DNA of 64,000 nucleotides from Streptomyces indicus (GTDB lineage Bacteria; Actinomycetota; Actinomycetes; Streptomycetales; Streptomycetaceae), in contig NZ_FNFF01000016.1 of assembly GCF_900100315.1 (NCBI RefSeq), forward strand, positions 62,001 to 126,000. The letters run 5' to 3'. Positions 16,730 through 26,104 of the stretch are shown here, piece by piece (the first letter of the stretch is position 1; every line of letters starts with the position of its first letter). The notes under the pieces are model-generated. The model was not told where the DNA came from and ran no database searches. It was given only the letters and a program-made list of their open reading frames with translations. Both the position numbers and the translations under genes were made by a program.

Positions 16730-17518
16730 CTAGGGCTGTGAGGCCGGGCGGGAACCGGCCTTCTCGTCACCGTCGTATGAGACCAGGGTGTTCTGCGCGG
16801 TGTGCCCGCCCAGTCCGAGGACGAGGAAGACGACGAGGAGCACCTTGGCGCCGGTGCCCAGGAGCAGTGGCCGGGTCGCGGAGTGCGCCTTCTGCATTGG
16901 CTCGGGCTCGTCGCCGAACAGCCGCTTGGGGTAGGCGGGCGTGAGCAGGGAGACGTAGGCGGAGGTGCGCAGCTGGTAGCGCGCGACGGCTGCCGTGGCG
17001 GCGTACACCGGTGCGGGGAGCCGTCCCAGGACGATACCGAGGATCCAGAACACCCAGCTCAGCGCGGCCCAGCCGTACTGGAGAAGAGCGACGATGATGA
17101 CGGCCGGGATCATCAGGATGAGGCGGAACAGGACGGCCAGGCGGTTCAGTTCGGTGGGGCGCACCTCGATCTGCACCGGGTAGCCGGGGGCGGAGAACGA
17201 GAACGGCGGGTAGCGGTCGACCAGCAGCATGGCGCCGGCGCCGACGCGGGTCCGGTAGGCCAGGACTGACGCGAGGAAGGAGTAGATCCCCTCGGGCAGG
17301 CGGCCCAGGACGAGTGCCGCGAACCAGCCGGCGACGGTGACGAAGAACGCCGCGAACGACAGCAGTCCGACGACGATGAACTGCGGGAGCAGCAGCAGCC
17401 AGCGCAGCAGGATGGTCCAGCGGCGCTGCCGTGCGGGTGCGGCGATGTCGAGGACGGGCAGCCACTCGTTGCCGCCGACGGGTGCCGAGGGAGGTCGCGG
17501 GTCCCAGCCTGTCGTCAT
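16730..17518 (-). CDS. DUF4389-type multi-spanning membrane protein
   Basis: 262 residues from the ATG at 17518, preceded by GAGGAG. Hydrophobic segments are visible around residues 38-70 (WLLLLPQFIVVGLLSFAAF), 130-165 (two segments, MIPAVIIVALLQYGWAAL) and 225-240 (VLLVVFLVLGLGG). An internal duplication is evident: YPPFSFSAPGYPVQIEV and the LGRLP/RYQLRTSAYVSLLTPAYP pattern occur as paired halves, as in DUF4389 proteins. Function is unknown. It is a single gene between celB and the second carbohydrate cluster and carries none of their operators. Confidence 0.7.
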   Translation of the reverse strand: MTTGWDPRPPSAPVGGNEWLPVLDIAAPARQRRWTILLRWLLLLPQFIVVGLLSFAAFFVTVAGWFAALVLGRLPEGIYSFLASVLAYRTRVGAGAMLLVDRYPPFSFSAPGYPVQIEVRPTELNRLAVLFRLILMIPAVIIVALLQYGWAALSWVFWILGIVLGRLPAPVYAATAAVARYQLRTSAYVSLLTPAYPKRLFGDEPEPMQKAHSATRPLLLGTGAKVLLVVFLVLGLGGHTAQNTLVSYDGDEKAGSRPASQP

Positions 17519-17745
17519 GGCGCGCTCCTCGCGGGTCGGTGGCCTGTTGCCATCGTGGAGCGAGGTAGGAGGGCCCGCACGGCCACGGCGGCCGATCGGA
17601 GATCGAGCCGACGGTTTCTCGACCGTGCGGCGCTGCTCCACCGTGTGAGCCGGCCTCGGCCGGCCGGTGGCGCCGGGTGTCGGCGCCCGGACGGCCACGG
17701 GGCGCCCCCTTAATACAAGCCAAAAGAAAAGTCATGTCCGGAACC

Positions 17746-17791
17746 TTGACCGCAATTTGCGGGGCGGGCATGGTGCCGGAGAGCGCTCTCC
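17746..17791 (+). promoter_or_regulatory. Promoter and LacI-type operator of the second carbohydrate cluster
   Basis: In the 301-bp gap before the first cluster gene, TTGACC (17746-17751) and a weak CATGGT (17769-17774) are 17 nt apart. Immediately downstream is the perfect 14-bp palindrome GGAGAGCGCTCTCC (17778-17791). It differs from the CebR box at symmetric positions, and a related site lies before the cluster's own LacI gene (26059-26072), so it is the likely operator of that regulator. The rest of the gap holds nothing recognised. Confidence 0.55.
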
Positions 17792-17819
17792 CACTCTCGT
17801 TCCGTATCGAGGAGCCGAC

Positions 17820-20015
17820 ATGCCCCAGGCCGTCCCCCGCTTAACGGCCCCCGCTCGACGCAGACCCGTCCGACGCGGCGTCGTCGGTGCCGTGGTCACC
17901 GCTCTGGCCGCCGCGCTGCTCGTCTTCACCCCTGCCGAGGAGGCGAACGCCGCGCCCGCACTGCTGTCGCAGGGCAAGCCGGTCACTGCCTCCAGCCAGG
18001 AGCACTACGGCACACCCGCCACGGCCGCGGTGGACGGCGACGCCGGCACCCGCTGGTCGAGCGCTGCCTCCGACCCGCAGTGGATCCGGGTGGACCTCGG
18101 CGCGCCGGCCTCCTTGTCCAAGGTGGAGCTGCACTGGGAGGCCGCGTACGCGAAGGCGTACCGCATCGAGACCTCTCAGAACGGTTCGGACTGGTCGACG
18201 GCGTACTCCACCACGACGGGCAGCGGCGGCACGGAGTCCGTGGACGTCTCCGGCACCGCGCGCTACGTCCGCGTGCTCGGCACGGCCCGCGCGACCCAAT
18301 ACGGCTACTCGCTCTGGGAGTTCAAGGTCTTCGGCACCACCGGCGAGGACCCCGGCCCGGTGATACCCGGCGGCGGCGACCTCGGGCCCAATGTGCACGT
18401 CTTCGATCCGTCCACGCCGGGGATCCAGGCCAAGCTGGACCAGGTCTTCAAGGAGCAGGAGTCGGCGCAGTTCGGCTCCGGCCGGCATGCCTTCCTCTTC
18501 AAGCCGGGCACGTACAGCAACCTCAACGCCCAGATCGGCTTCTACACCCAGATCCTGGGCCTGGGCCTGCGCCCCGGCGACACGACCATCAACGGTGACG
18601 TCACCGTCGACGCCGGCTGGTTCAACGGCAATGCCACGCAGAACTTCTGGCGCGGCGCGGAGAACCTCACCTTGAATCCGGTCAACGGCACCAACCGGTG
18701 GGCCGTTTCGCAGGCCGCGTCCTTCCGCCGCATGCACGTCAAGGGCGGCCTCAACCTCGCGCCCGACGGTTACGGCTGGGCCAGCGGCGGCTACATCGCC
18801 GACAGCAAGATCGACGGTCAGATCGGCAACTACTCCCAGCAGCAGTGGTACACCCGAGACAGCGCCATCGGCGGCTGGTCCAACAGCGTCTGGAACCAGG
18901 TCTTCTCCGGTGTCGAGGGCGCTCCGGCCACCAGCTTCCCCGAGCCCCGCTACACCACGCTCGCCACGACCCCGATCTCCCGTGAGAAGCCCTTCCTCTA
19001 CCTGGACGGGAACGAGTACAAGGTGTTCGCCCCCGCCAAGCGGACCAACGCGCGCGGCACCACCTGGGGGAGTGGCACTCCGCAGGGCGAGTCGATCCCG
19101 CTGAGCAAGTTCTACGTCGTCAAGCCCGGCGCCACTGCGGCCACCATCAACGCCGCACTCGCCCAGGGGCTGCACCTGCTGTTCACCCCGGGCGTCTACC
19201 ACGTGGACCGGACCATCGAGATCAACCGGGCCGACACGATCGTGCTGGGCCTCGGCCTCGCCACGATCATCCCGGACAACGGCGTGACCGCCATGCGGGT
19301 CGCCGACGTCGACGGAGTCAGGCTCGCCGGCTTCCTCATCGACGCCGGACCGGTCAACTCCCCGACGCTGCTCGAGATCGGCCCGCAGAACGCCTCCGCC
19401 GACCACGCCGCCAACCCCACCACCGTGCAGGACGTGTACATCCGTATCGGCGGCGCGGGCGCAGGCAAGGCGACCACCAGCATGGTGGTCAACAGCCACG
19501 ACACGATCATCGACCACACCTGGGTGTGGCGGGCGGACCACGGCGAGGGCGTCGGCTGGGAGACCAACCGGGCCGACTACGGCGTCCGCGTCAACGGCGA
19601 CGACGTCCTGGCCACGGGCCTGTTCGTGGAGCACTTCAACAAGTACGACGTCGAGTGGTACGGCGAGCGCGGCCGGACGATCTTCTACCAGAACGAGAAG
19701 GCGTACGACGCCCCCAACCAGGCCGCCATCCAGAACGGTGCGACGAAGGGGTACGCCGCCTACCGGGTGGACGACTCGGTGGACGCCCATGAGGCGTGGG
19801 GCCTGGGCAGTTACTGCAACTACAACGTCGACCCGGGCATCCGTCAGGACCACGGCTTCAAGACCCCCGTCAAACCCGGCGTGAAGTTCCACAGCCTCCT
19901 GGTGGTCTCGCTCGGCGGCATGGGCCACTACCACCACGTCATCAACGACACGGGTGCGTCCACGGAACCCGGCGGCACCTCCACTGTGCCGTCCACCGTC
20001 GTGTCCTTCCCCTGA
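17820..20015 (+). CDS. Secreted F5/8C domain plus right-handed beta-helix protein, probable carbohydrate-active enzyme
   Basis: 731 residues from the ATG at 17820 (GAGGAG upstream). A signal peptide ends near residue 43 (NAAP), then comes an F5/8 type C (CBM32-like) domain (about 45-180, ending YSLWEFKVFG), a short linker and a long segment starting GPNVHVFDPSTPGIQ. The long segment, with repeated short beta-strand patterns such as DTIVLGLGLATIIPDN, reads as two right-handed beta-helices of the pectate-lyase/GH55-like fold. Homologues in Streptomyces are often mislabelled adenylyl cyclase. Substrate is not known; neighbours suggest a glucan. Leu8 is a TTA codon (17841-17843), implying bldA dependence. 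It shares an operator type with the LacI gene at 26105. Confidence 0.7.
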   Translation: MPQAVPRLTAPARRRPVRRGVVGAVVTALAAALLVFTPAEEANAAPALLSQGKPVTASSQEHYGTPATAAVDGDAGTRWSSAASDPQWIRVDLGAPASLSKVELHWEAAYAKAYRIETSQNGSDWSTAYSTTTGSGGTESVDVSGTARYVRVLGTARATQYGYSLWEFKVFGTTGEDPGPVIPGGGDLGPNVHVFDPSTPGIQAKLDQVFKEQESAQFGSGRHAFLFKPGTYSNLNAQIGFYTQILGLGLRPGDTTINGDVTVDAGWFNGNATQNFWRGAENLTLNPVNGTNRWAVSQAASFRRMHVKGGLNLAPDGYGWASGGYIADSKIDGQIGNYSQQQWYTRDSAIGGWSNSVWNQVFSGVEGAPATSFPEPRYTTLATTPISREKPFLYLDGNEYKVFAPAKRTNARGTTWGSGTPQGESIPLSKFYVVKPGATAATINAALAQGLHLLFTPGVYHVDRTIEINRADTIVLGLGLATIIPDNGVTAMRVADVDGVRLAGFLIDAGPVNSPTLLEIGPQNASADHAANPTTVQDVYIRIGGAGAGKATTSMVVNSHDTIIDHTWVWRADHGEGVGWETNRADYGVRVNGDDVLATGLFVEHFNKYDVEWYGERGRTIFYQNEKAYDAPNQAAIQNGATKGYAAYRVDDSVDAHEAWGLGSYCNYNVDPGIRQDHGFKTPVKPGVKFHSLLVVSLGGMGHYHHVINDTGASTEPGGTSTVPSTVVSFP

Positions 20016-20042
20016 TCCGGCCCCGACCGGGCCGTCATTCCT

Positions 20043-20086
20043 CCCTCCGGGCCGGATGCCTTCCCCCGCTCCTTCGGCCCGGAGGG
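20043..20086 (+). terminator. Hairpin between first and second cluster genes
   Basis: 12-bp perfect arms (20043-20054 and 20075-20086) around a 20-base loop, 28 bp after the stop. It would terminate or attenuate transcription into the next gene. Confidence 0.6.
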
Positions 20087-20152
20087 GGCGTCAACGCGTG
20101 CGCCCTCACCACCTCCCCGCCCCTCGGTTCCCCCCATCCGTCAGGAGCAGTT

Positions 20153-22315
20153 GTGTCCCTGAGCCTTTCGTCCCGCAGACCCGGCCGCCGAGCCGTCCCC
20201 CTGCTCACCCTCGGGGCGCTGATCGCCTCGTCGCTCGCCCTCACCGCCCCGCCCGCCCAGGCGGCCGAGACCCTCCTGTCCCAGGGCAAGCCCGCCACCG
20301 CCTCCTCGCAGGAAGGCGAGGCCTTCGCCGCCTCGGCGGCGGTCGACGGGAATCTCACCGGCACCCGCTGGGCCAGCCAGTGGAGCGATCCGCAGTGGCT
20401 CCAGGTCGACCTCGGCCAGCGGTTCGACCTCAGCCGTGTCGTCCTGACCTGGGAAGGCGCGTACGGAAAGGGCTACCAGATCCAGGCCTCCGACAACGGC
20501 ACGGACTGGCGGACCCTGAAGACCGTCACCGGCGGCGACGGCGGCACCGACGAGATCGCCGTCACCGGCGCCGGCCGCTACGTCCGCATGCTCGGCACCG
20601 AACGGTCCGGCGGCTACGGCTACTCCCTGTGGGAGTTCCAGGTGTACGGGGAGAGCGGCGGCACTCCGGCACCCGGCGGCGCGGTCAAGGTGACCGGCTC
20701 GCAAGGGAACTGGCAGCTCACCGTCGGCGGCCAGCCGTACACGGTCAAGGGGCTGACCTGGGGCCCGGCCATCGCGGATGCCCCGAAATACATGCCCGAC
20801 GTGCAGTCCATGGGGGTCAACACGATCCGCACCTGGGGCACCGACGGCGGCACCAAGCCCCTGCTCGACAGCGCCGCGGCCCACGGCATCCGCGTCGTCA
20901 ACGGCTTCTGGCTGCAGCCCGGCGGCGGCCCCGGCTCGGGCGGCTGCGTCAATTACGTCACCGACACCACGTACAAGAACACCATGCTCACCGAGTTCGC
21001 CAAGTGGGTCGAGGCGTACAAGAGCCATCCGGCGACCCTCATGTGGAACGTCGGCAACGAGTCGGTGCTCGGGCTTCAGAACTGCTACAGCGGCGCCGAG
21101 TTGGAGAGCCAGCGCAACGCGTACACGAGTTTCGTCAACGACGTCGCCAAGAAGATCCACAGCATCGACCCCGACCACCCGGTCACCTCGACCGACGCCT
21201 GGACGGGAGCCTGGCCCTACTACAAGCGCAACGCACCCGACCTCGACCTGTACTCGATGAACTCCTACGGCGACATCTGCGGTGTGCAGGAGGACTGGGA
21301 GCAAGGCGGCTATACCAAGCCGTACATCATCACCGAGGGCGGCCCCGCCGGGGAGTGGGAGGTGCCCGACGACGCCAACGGCGTCCCCGACGAACCCACG
21401 GACGTGCAGAAGGCCGAGGGGTACACCAAGGCCTGGGACTGCGTCACCGGCCACCGCGGCGTCGCGCTCGGCGCCACGCTCTTCCACTACGGCATCGAGC
21501 ACGACTTCGGCGGCATCTGGTTCAACCTCGTGCCCGACGGCCTGAAGCGGCTTTCCTACTACGCCGTCAAGCGCGCCTACACCGGTTCGACCGCCGGGAA
21601 CAACACCCCGCCGGTGATCACCAACATGACGGCCAGCCCTGCGAGTTCGGCCCCGGCGGGCGGTGAGTTCACCGTCCGCGCCGACGTGCGCGACCCCGAC
21701 GGCGACCCCCTCACGTACAAGATCTTCCTCAGCGGCAACTACGCCAACGGCGACAAGCGGCTGATCGAGGCCAAATGGCGCTCAACCGGCAACGGAACGT
21801 TCGCCGTCACCGCACCGGAGAAGCTCGGCGTGTGGAAGGTGTACATCCAGGCGGAGGACGGCCGCGGCAACGCCGGCATCGAGACGAAGTCCGTCAAGGT
21901 CGTGGCGCCACCGGTCAGTGGCACGAACGTGGCCCTGAACAAGCCCACCACCGCCTCCTCCTTCCAGCCCTCGTACGGCGACTGCCCGTGCGAGCCCGCC
22001 AAGGCCACGGACGGCAGGGCCGACACCCGCTGGGCCAGCGACTGGAGCGACCCGCAGTGGATCCGCATCGACCTCGGCGCGCGCACCGCGATCCGCACGC
22101 TGCAACTGGTGTGGGACGCGGCGTACGCGAAGTCCTACGAGGTGCAGGTGTCCGACGACGGCACCACCTGGCGCACCGTGCACTCCACGACGAGCGGCAA
22201 CGGTGACATCGACACCATCGCCGTCACCGAGACCACGCGCCACGTCCGTCTGCACCTGACGGCCAGAGGGACCGGCTGGGGCTATTCGCTCCACGAGTTC
22301 GGCGTCTACAGCTGA
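20153..22315 (+). CDS. Secreted clan-A glycoside hydrolase flanked by two F5/8C (CBM32-like) domains
   Basis: 720 residues from the GTG at 20153, placed just after AGGAG; upstream in-frame residues have no signal-peptide character. Order: signal peptide (to about residue 37, AQAAE), F5/8C domain (about 38-170), TIM barrel (about 180-480), an Ig-like domain (about 485-585), and a second F5/8C domain (about 590-720). The barrel shows a catalytic pair typical of GH2/GH5-like clan A: Glu303 in WNVGNES and Glu395 in IITEGG. The exact GH family cannot be fixed by eye. The two F5/8C domains closely resemble the one in the upstream gene, so both enzymes probably bind the same polymer. Confidence 0.8.
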   Translation: MSLSLSSRRPGRRAVPLLTLGALIASSLALTAPPAQAAETLLSQGKPATASSQEGEAFAASAAVDGNLTGTRWASQWSDPQWLQVDLGQRFDLSRVVLTWEGAYGKGYQIQASDNGTDWRTLKTVTGGDGGTDEIAVTGAGRYVRMLGTERSGGYGYSLWEFQVYGESGGTPAPGGAVKVTGSQGNWQLTVGGQPYTVKGLTWGPAIADAPKYMPDVQSMGVNTIRTWGTDGGTKPLLDSAAAHGIRVVNGFWLQPGGGPGSGGCVNYVTDTTYKNTMLTEFAKWVEAYKSHPATLMWNVGNESVLGLQNCYSGAELESQRNAYTSFVNDVAKKIHSIDPDHPVTSTDAWTGAWPYYKRNAPDLDLYSMNSYGDICGVQEDWEQGGYTKPYIITEGGPAGEWEVPDDANGVPDEPTDVQKAEGYTKAWDCVTGHRGVALGATLFHYGIEHDFGGIWFNLVPDGLKRLSYYAVKRAYTGSTAGNNTPPVITNMTASPASSAPAGGEFTVRADVRDPDGDPLTYKIFLSGNYANGDKRLIEAKWRSTGNGTFAVTAPEKLGVWKVYIQAEDGRGNAGIETKSVKVVAPPVSGTNVALNKPTTASSFQPSYGDCPCEPAKATDGRADTRWASDWSDPQWIRIDLGARTAIRTLQLVWDAAYAKSYEVQVSDDGTTWRTVHSTTSGNGDIDTIAVTETTRHVRLHLTARGTGWGYSLHEFGVYS

Positions 22316-22327
22316 CGCGGCAACGCC

Positions 22328-22366
22328 CCACCCGGCAGAGGCCCCTGTGCAGCCCCTGCCGGGTGG
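22328..22366 (+). terminator. Hairpin after the clan-A glycosidase gene
   Basis: 11-bp perfect arms CCACCCGGCAG (22328-22338) and its complement (22356-22366), 12 bp past the stop. Confidence 0.65.
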
Positions 22367-22398
22367 TCATCCCGACCCCGACGGGCTGGAGGCCCTCC

Positions 22399-23478
22399 AT
22401 GAGACGGCGTTCGAAACGACTTCCCGCGCTGCTGCTCGGCAGCGCCCTGCTCGCGAGCACACTCGGCATCGGCGCGGTCGCGACGGCGGCCGACCCGCAG
22501 GCCGCGGCCGGCGGGACGGGCGTGCACAGCGGGCACACGATGGCGGTGTCCACCCAGGCATCCGCCGACGACCCCGACGGAGACGGCTACATTCCGGCCG
22601 TACCTCAGGTCACCGGCGTGAAGCCGTCGGATGCCACGCCGCCCAACCGCTACCACAAGGAGTTCCAGGCCAACTGTGCGGTCACGCACACCGCGCCGGA
22701 CGATCCGATCGTGTATCCCGGGCAGCCCGGCAGGTCCCACGACCACACCTTCATGGGCAACAGGACCACGCACGCCGGCAGCACCACCGACAGCCTCTAC
22801 GGCGGGAACACCACGTGCAAGGCACCGGCCGACGCGTCCGCGTACTGGATGCCCTCGCTGTACAAGGGGAACGAGAAGATCCTGCCGGTCGGACCGCAGG
22901 TCATCTACTACAAGTCGGGGATCACGGACTACACGAGTGTGCGGCCCTTCCCCAAGGGGCTGCGGTACGTGGTCGGCAACCCGATGCAGAGCGCTCAGGA
23001 TTTCCGCAGCCACAAGGGGTTCGTCGAGGGCTGGGAATGCGGTGACAGCTTCTTCAACACCGACTTCCCGGCGAGCTGCCCGAGCCGGCCCGACGTCCAG
23101 CTCAACATCCGCTTCCAGGCGCCCAGTTGCTGGGACGGCAAGTACCTGGACACCCCCGACCACCAGAGCCACATGGCCTACCCGGTGGTCAAACCCGGTA
23201 CCAACGACAATATGTGCCCGGCCTCCCATCCGGTCGCGCTGCCGATGATCGAGTTCAAGATGGCCTGGCCGGTCAACGGCGACATGAGCGACGTCCGCCT
23301 GGCCAGCGGCCGCGGCTACTCCTTCCACTACGACTTCTTCAACGCCTGGGAGGAGCGCACCCTCAAGGCGCTGGTCGACCGCTGCATCGTGGGCGGCTAC
23401 CAGTGCGACACCCGGGGCTACGACCAGAACTACCCGCACCTCGCACCGGTGTTGAACGAGGATCACCGCCTGCCCTGA
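22399..23478 (+). CDS. Secreted DUF1996 domain protein
   Basis: 359 residues from the ATG at 22399 (CTGGAGG upstream). A signal peptide (to about residue 34) is followed by a roughly 60-residue low-complexity lead and a DUF1996 domain (about 90-359). That domain carries the histidine- and cysteine-rich landmarks of the family: SHDHTFMGNRTTH, APADASAYWMP, WECGDSFFN, SCWDGKY and HQSHMAYP. The family is shared with fungi, where it is often joined to carbohydrate-binding WSC domains. Its activity is, to my knowledge, not established. The clustered His residues would suit metal binding. Its place between two glycosidases suggests a role on the same polysaccharide. Confidence 0.8.
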   Translation: MRRRSKRLPALLLGSALLASTLGIGAVATAADPQAAAGGTGVHSGHTMAVSTQASADDPDGDGYIPAVPQVTGVKPSDATPPNRYHKEFQANCAVTHTAPDDPIVYPGQPGRSHDHTFMGNRTTHAGSTTDSLYGGNTTCKAPADASAYWMPSLYKGNEKILPVGPQVIYYKSGITDYTSVRPFPKGLRYVVGNPMQSAQDFRSHKGFVEGWECGDSFFNTDFPASCPSRPDVQLNIRFQAPSCWDGKYLDTPDHQSHMAYPVVKPGTNDNMCPASHPVALPMIEFKMAWPVNGDMSDVRLASGRGYSFHYDFFNAWEERTLKALVDRCIVGGYQCDTRGYDQNYPHLAPVLNEDHRLP

Positions 23479-23495
23479 CCGGGGCGGGAGTGCAG

Positions 23496-23537
23496 GAGCC
23501 CGACGGCATCCGTCGCAGCGCGGGTGCCGTCGGGCTC
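23496..23537 (+). terminator. Hairpin after the DUF1996 gene
   Basis: 13-bp perfect arms (23496-23508 and 23525-23537) with a 16-base loop, 18 bp past the stop. Confidence 0.7.
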
Positions 23538-23582
23538 TTCGCTGCAAGACCACAGACGCACACGGCACGGAAGGGGCGGGGG

Positions 23583-26042
23583 ATGGGACAGGTACGTACG
23601 GAAGGCGGAAGGGACGGCGGCAGGCTCGACCGGCTGGTCGGGGAACTCAGCCTCGAGCAGAAGGTACGTCTGCTCACGGGCGCGACGACCTGGCGTACCG
23701 CCGGCGAAGCCGCCATCGGCCTGCGGGAGTTGGTGACCTCCGACGGACCCGCCGGAATCCGAGGCGAGGCCTGGGACGAACGGCGCCCCTCCGTGTTGCT
23801 GCCTTCGGCTTCCGCCCTCGGTGCGATGTGGAACGACGAACTGGTGGAGCGGCTCGGCGGACTGCTGGCCACGGAGGCCACTCGCAAGGGCGTCGACGTG
23901 GTGCTCGCCCCCACGCTCAATCTCCACCGGAGCCCCCTGGGCGGGCGGCACTTCGAGTGTTTCTCCGAGGACCCGGAACTGACCGGCCGTACGGGGGCCG
24001 CGCTGATCCGGGGGATCCAGGCGCGGGGCGTGGCGGCGACGGCCAAGCACTACGTCGCCAACGACTCCGAGACCGACCGGCTGACCGTCGATGTGCGGAT
24101 GTCCGAACGCACCCTGCGCGAGGTGTACCTCGCACCGTTCGAAGCAGCCGTCGACGCCGGGGTCTGGCTGGTCATGGCCGGATACAACGCCGTGGACGGC
24201 ACGACGATGACGGCCAGCCCGCTCCTGGCGGACCCGCTCAAGGGCGAGTGGGGGTTCGACGGGGTCGTCGTATCCGACTGGGCCGCGGTGCGCACCACGG
24301 AGGCGACCGCTCGCGCCGCTCTCGACCTCACGATGCCGGGCCCGGAGGGGATGTGGGGGAGCGCACTGGTCCGCGCGGTCAAGGACGGGGCGGTTGCGGA
24401 GGAGGAGATCGACGCCAAAGTACGGCGGCTGCTCCGGCTCGCCGAGCGTGTGGGCGCGCTGGGACCGAGCCGCCGGCGCCGTCTGCCGCCGACGGCGCAC
24501 GGCGCCACGCGGGCGCTGCTGCGCCACGCGGTCGGCGCGAGCGCGGTGCTGCTGCGCAACTCCGGCGTGCTTCCGCTCGATCCCCGAGCCCTGGACACCG
24601 TCGCGGTCATCGGAACCCACGCGGCCTCCCCGCGTCTTCAAGGCGGCGGCAGCGCGGGCGTCTTCTGCTCCGAGGCGGTCGCCCCGCTGACCGGCATCGA
24701 GGACCTGCTGCGGGGCCGGGCCCGGGTGGTGTACGAGCCCGGCCCCGCACCAGGCGCACCGCCCTCCCCGCTCGATACGGAGCTGTGCACCGATCCGCGG
24801 TCCGGAGCCCCCGGAGTTCTGCTGCGGGTGCTCGACGCGTCGGGACGGGAGCTGGCCGCGGAACTCCGTCTCTCCGGACGGCAGTTGGAGCCGGACCTGC
24901 CGCCGGGGGCACACACCGTGGAGATATCCGCACTGCTGCATCCCCGCCGATCCGGTCTGTGGACGCTCGGCGTCGGCGGCTTCGGACGCCTGACGCTCAC
25001 TGTCGACGGCCGGACGCTCCTGGACGATGAAGTCCCCGCGGGCACCGACGATCCCGCTGTCGTCCACGTCAACCCGCCGGTCCACACCGTGCGCACCACC
25101 CTCACCGCAGGGCAGCCCGTGCATGTGGTGGCGCGTCGTTCCCTCGTGCCCGGCCGGGGACGGGCCACCGTCGTCACCGCCGCGCCACCGGATCCGGACC
25201 CGGCCACCGCCCTGAAGGACGCGGCGCGGGCGGCCCGCGAGGCCGACGCCGCGATCGTCTTCGTCGGCACCACGGAGCACGGCGAGAGCGAGGGATACGA
25301 CCGTACGAGCCTGGCGCTGGGCGAGCACCAGGACGCCTTGGTCCGGGCCGTGACCGCCGTCAATCCACGCACCGTCGTCGTCGTCAACAGTGGCGGCCCG
25401 GTGGAACTGCCCTGGCGCGAGGAGGCGGGCGCCGTGCTGCTCTCGTGGTTTCCGGGCCAGGAAGCCGGCGCGGGCCTGGCCGACGTCCTCTTCGGCCGCA
25501 CCGAGCCCGGCGGCCGGCTTCCCACCACCTGGGGCACCGAGTTGGCGGACGTCCCCGTCACCCGCACGAGGCCCGTGGACGGCCGGCTCGCCTACACGGA
25601 GGGCCTGCACATCGGCCACCGGGCATGGCTGCGCGCCGGGGCGCAGCCCGCCTACTGGTTCGGCCACGGACTCGGATACACGACCTGGGAGTACGAGGAG
25701 GTGCGGGCGCCCGCGCACATCACCGCGGGGGAGCCGTTCACCGTGCGGGTCACGGTCCGCAACACCGGCACACGCCCCGGCCGTGAAGTCGTCCAGGTGT
25801 ACGTGGCCCGCCCGGAGTCAGCGGTCGAGCGCCCTGTGCGGTGGTTCGCCGGGTACGCCGCGGTGGAGGCGGAAGCGGGGGACACGGCCGGCGCGGACGT
25901 CCTCGTGGGAGCGCGCGCCTTGCGGCACTGGTCGACGGCGGACCACACCTGGCGTACGGAGCCCGGCTGTTACCGGCTCATCGTGGGCAGGTCGGCCGGG
26001 GACACACGATGGGAGGGCAGTGTCACGGTCGGCAGTGGCTGA
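23583..26042 (+). CDS. Intracellular GH3 beta-glucosidase with PA14-like insertion
   Basis: 819 residues from the ATG at 23583, preceded by a G-rich ribosome site; there is no signal peptide, so it acts in the cytoplasm. The N-terminal GH3 barrel contains KHYVANDSETDR and the nucleophile Asp232 in VVVSDWAA. The second domain (EHGESEGYDR, GPVELPW) is interrupted by a PA14-like insertion (about residues 400-530), as in plant-type beta-glucosidases such as KmBglI. A C-terminal fibronectin-like domain (VVQVYVARPES) closes it. It would hydrolyse oligosaccharides released by the secreted enzymes of the cluster. An importer for them is not encoded next to it. Confidence 0.88.
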   Translation: MGQVRTEGGRDGGRLDRLVGELSLEQKVRLLTGATTWRTAGEAAIGLRELVTSDGPAGIRGEAWDERRPSVLLPSASALGAMWNDELVERLGGLLATEATRKGVDVVLAPTLNLHRSPLGGRHFECFSEDPELTGRTGAALIRGIQARGVAATAKHYVANDSETDRLTVDVRMSERTLREVYLAPFEAAVDAGVWLVMAGYNAVDGTTMTASPLLADPLKGEWGFDGVVVSDWAAVRTTEATARAALDLTMPGPEGMWGSALVRAVKDGAVAEEEIDAKVRRLLRLAERVGALGPSRRRRLPPTAHGATRALLRHAVGASAVLLRNSGVLPLDPRALDTVAVIGTHAASPRLQGGGSAGVFCSEAVAPLTGIEDLLRGRARVVYEPGPAPGAPPSPLDTELCTDPRSGAPGVLLRVLDASGRELAAELRLSGRQLEPDLPPGAHTVEISALLHPRRSGLWTLGVGGFGRLTLTVDGRTLLDDEVPAGTDDPAVVHVNPPVHTVRTTLTAGQPVHVVARRSLVPGRGRATVVTAAPPDPDPATALKDAARAAREADAAIVFVGTTEHGESEGYDRTSLALGEHQDALVRAVTAVNPRTVVVVNSGGPVELPWREEAGAVLLSWFPGQEAGAGLADVLFGRTEPGGRLPTTWGTELADVPVTRTRPVDGRLAYTEGLHIGHRAWLRAGAQPAYWFGHGLGYTTWEYEEVRAPAHITAGEPFTVRVTVRNTGTRPGREVVQVYVARPESAVERPVRWFAGYAAVEAEAGDTAGADVLVGARALRHWSTADHTWRTEPGCYRLIVGRSAGDTRWEGSVTVGSG

Positions 26043-26058
26043 GCTCGGCGCCGGCCAG

Positions 26059-26072
26059 GGAGAGCGCTCCAC
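26059..26072 (+). promoter_or_regulatory. Candidate autoregulatory operator of the cluster LacI gene
   Basis: GGAGAGCGCTCCAC shares its first 11 bases with the perfect palindrome GGAGAGCGCTCTCC at 17778-17791. It lies 33 bp before the LacI start, in the 62-bp gap behind the GH3 gene. This supports a regulon linking the two ends of the cluster. Confidence 0.5.
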
Positions 26073-26104
26073 GAGGACGTCCGTGCCCGATTAGGGTGTC
26101 GACC

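Noticed and set aside
17841-19937. Minus-strand frame of 698 codons opposite the beta-helix protein
   Set aside because: It is low-complexity Val/Gly/Arg-rich translation with no domain, a shadow of the plus-strand gene.
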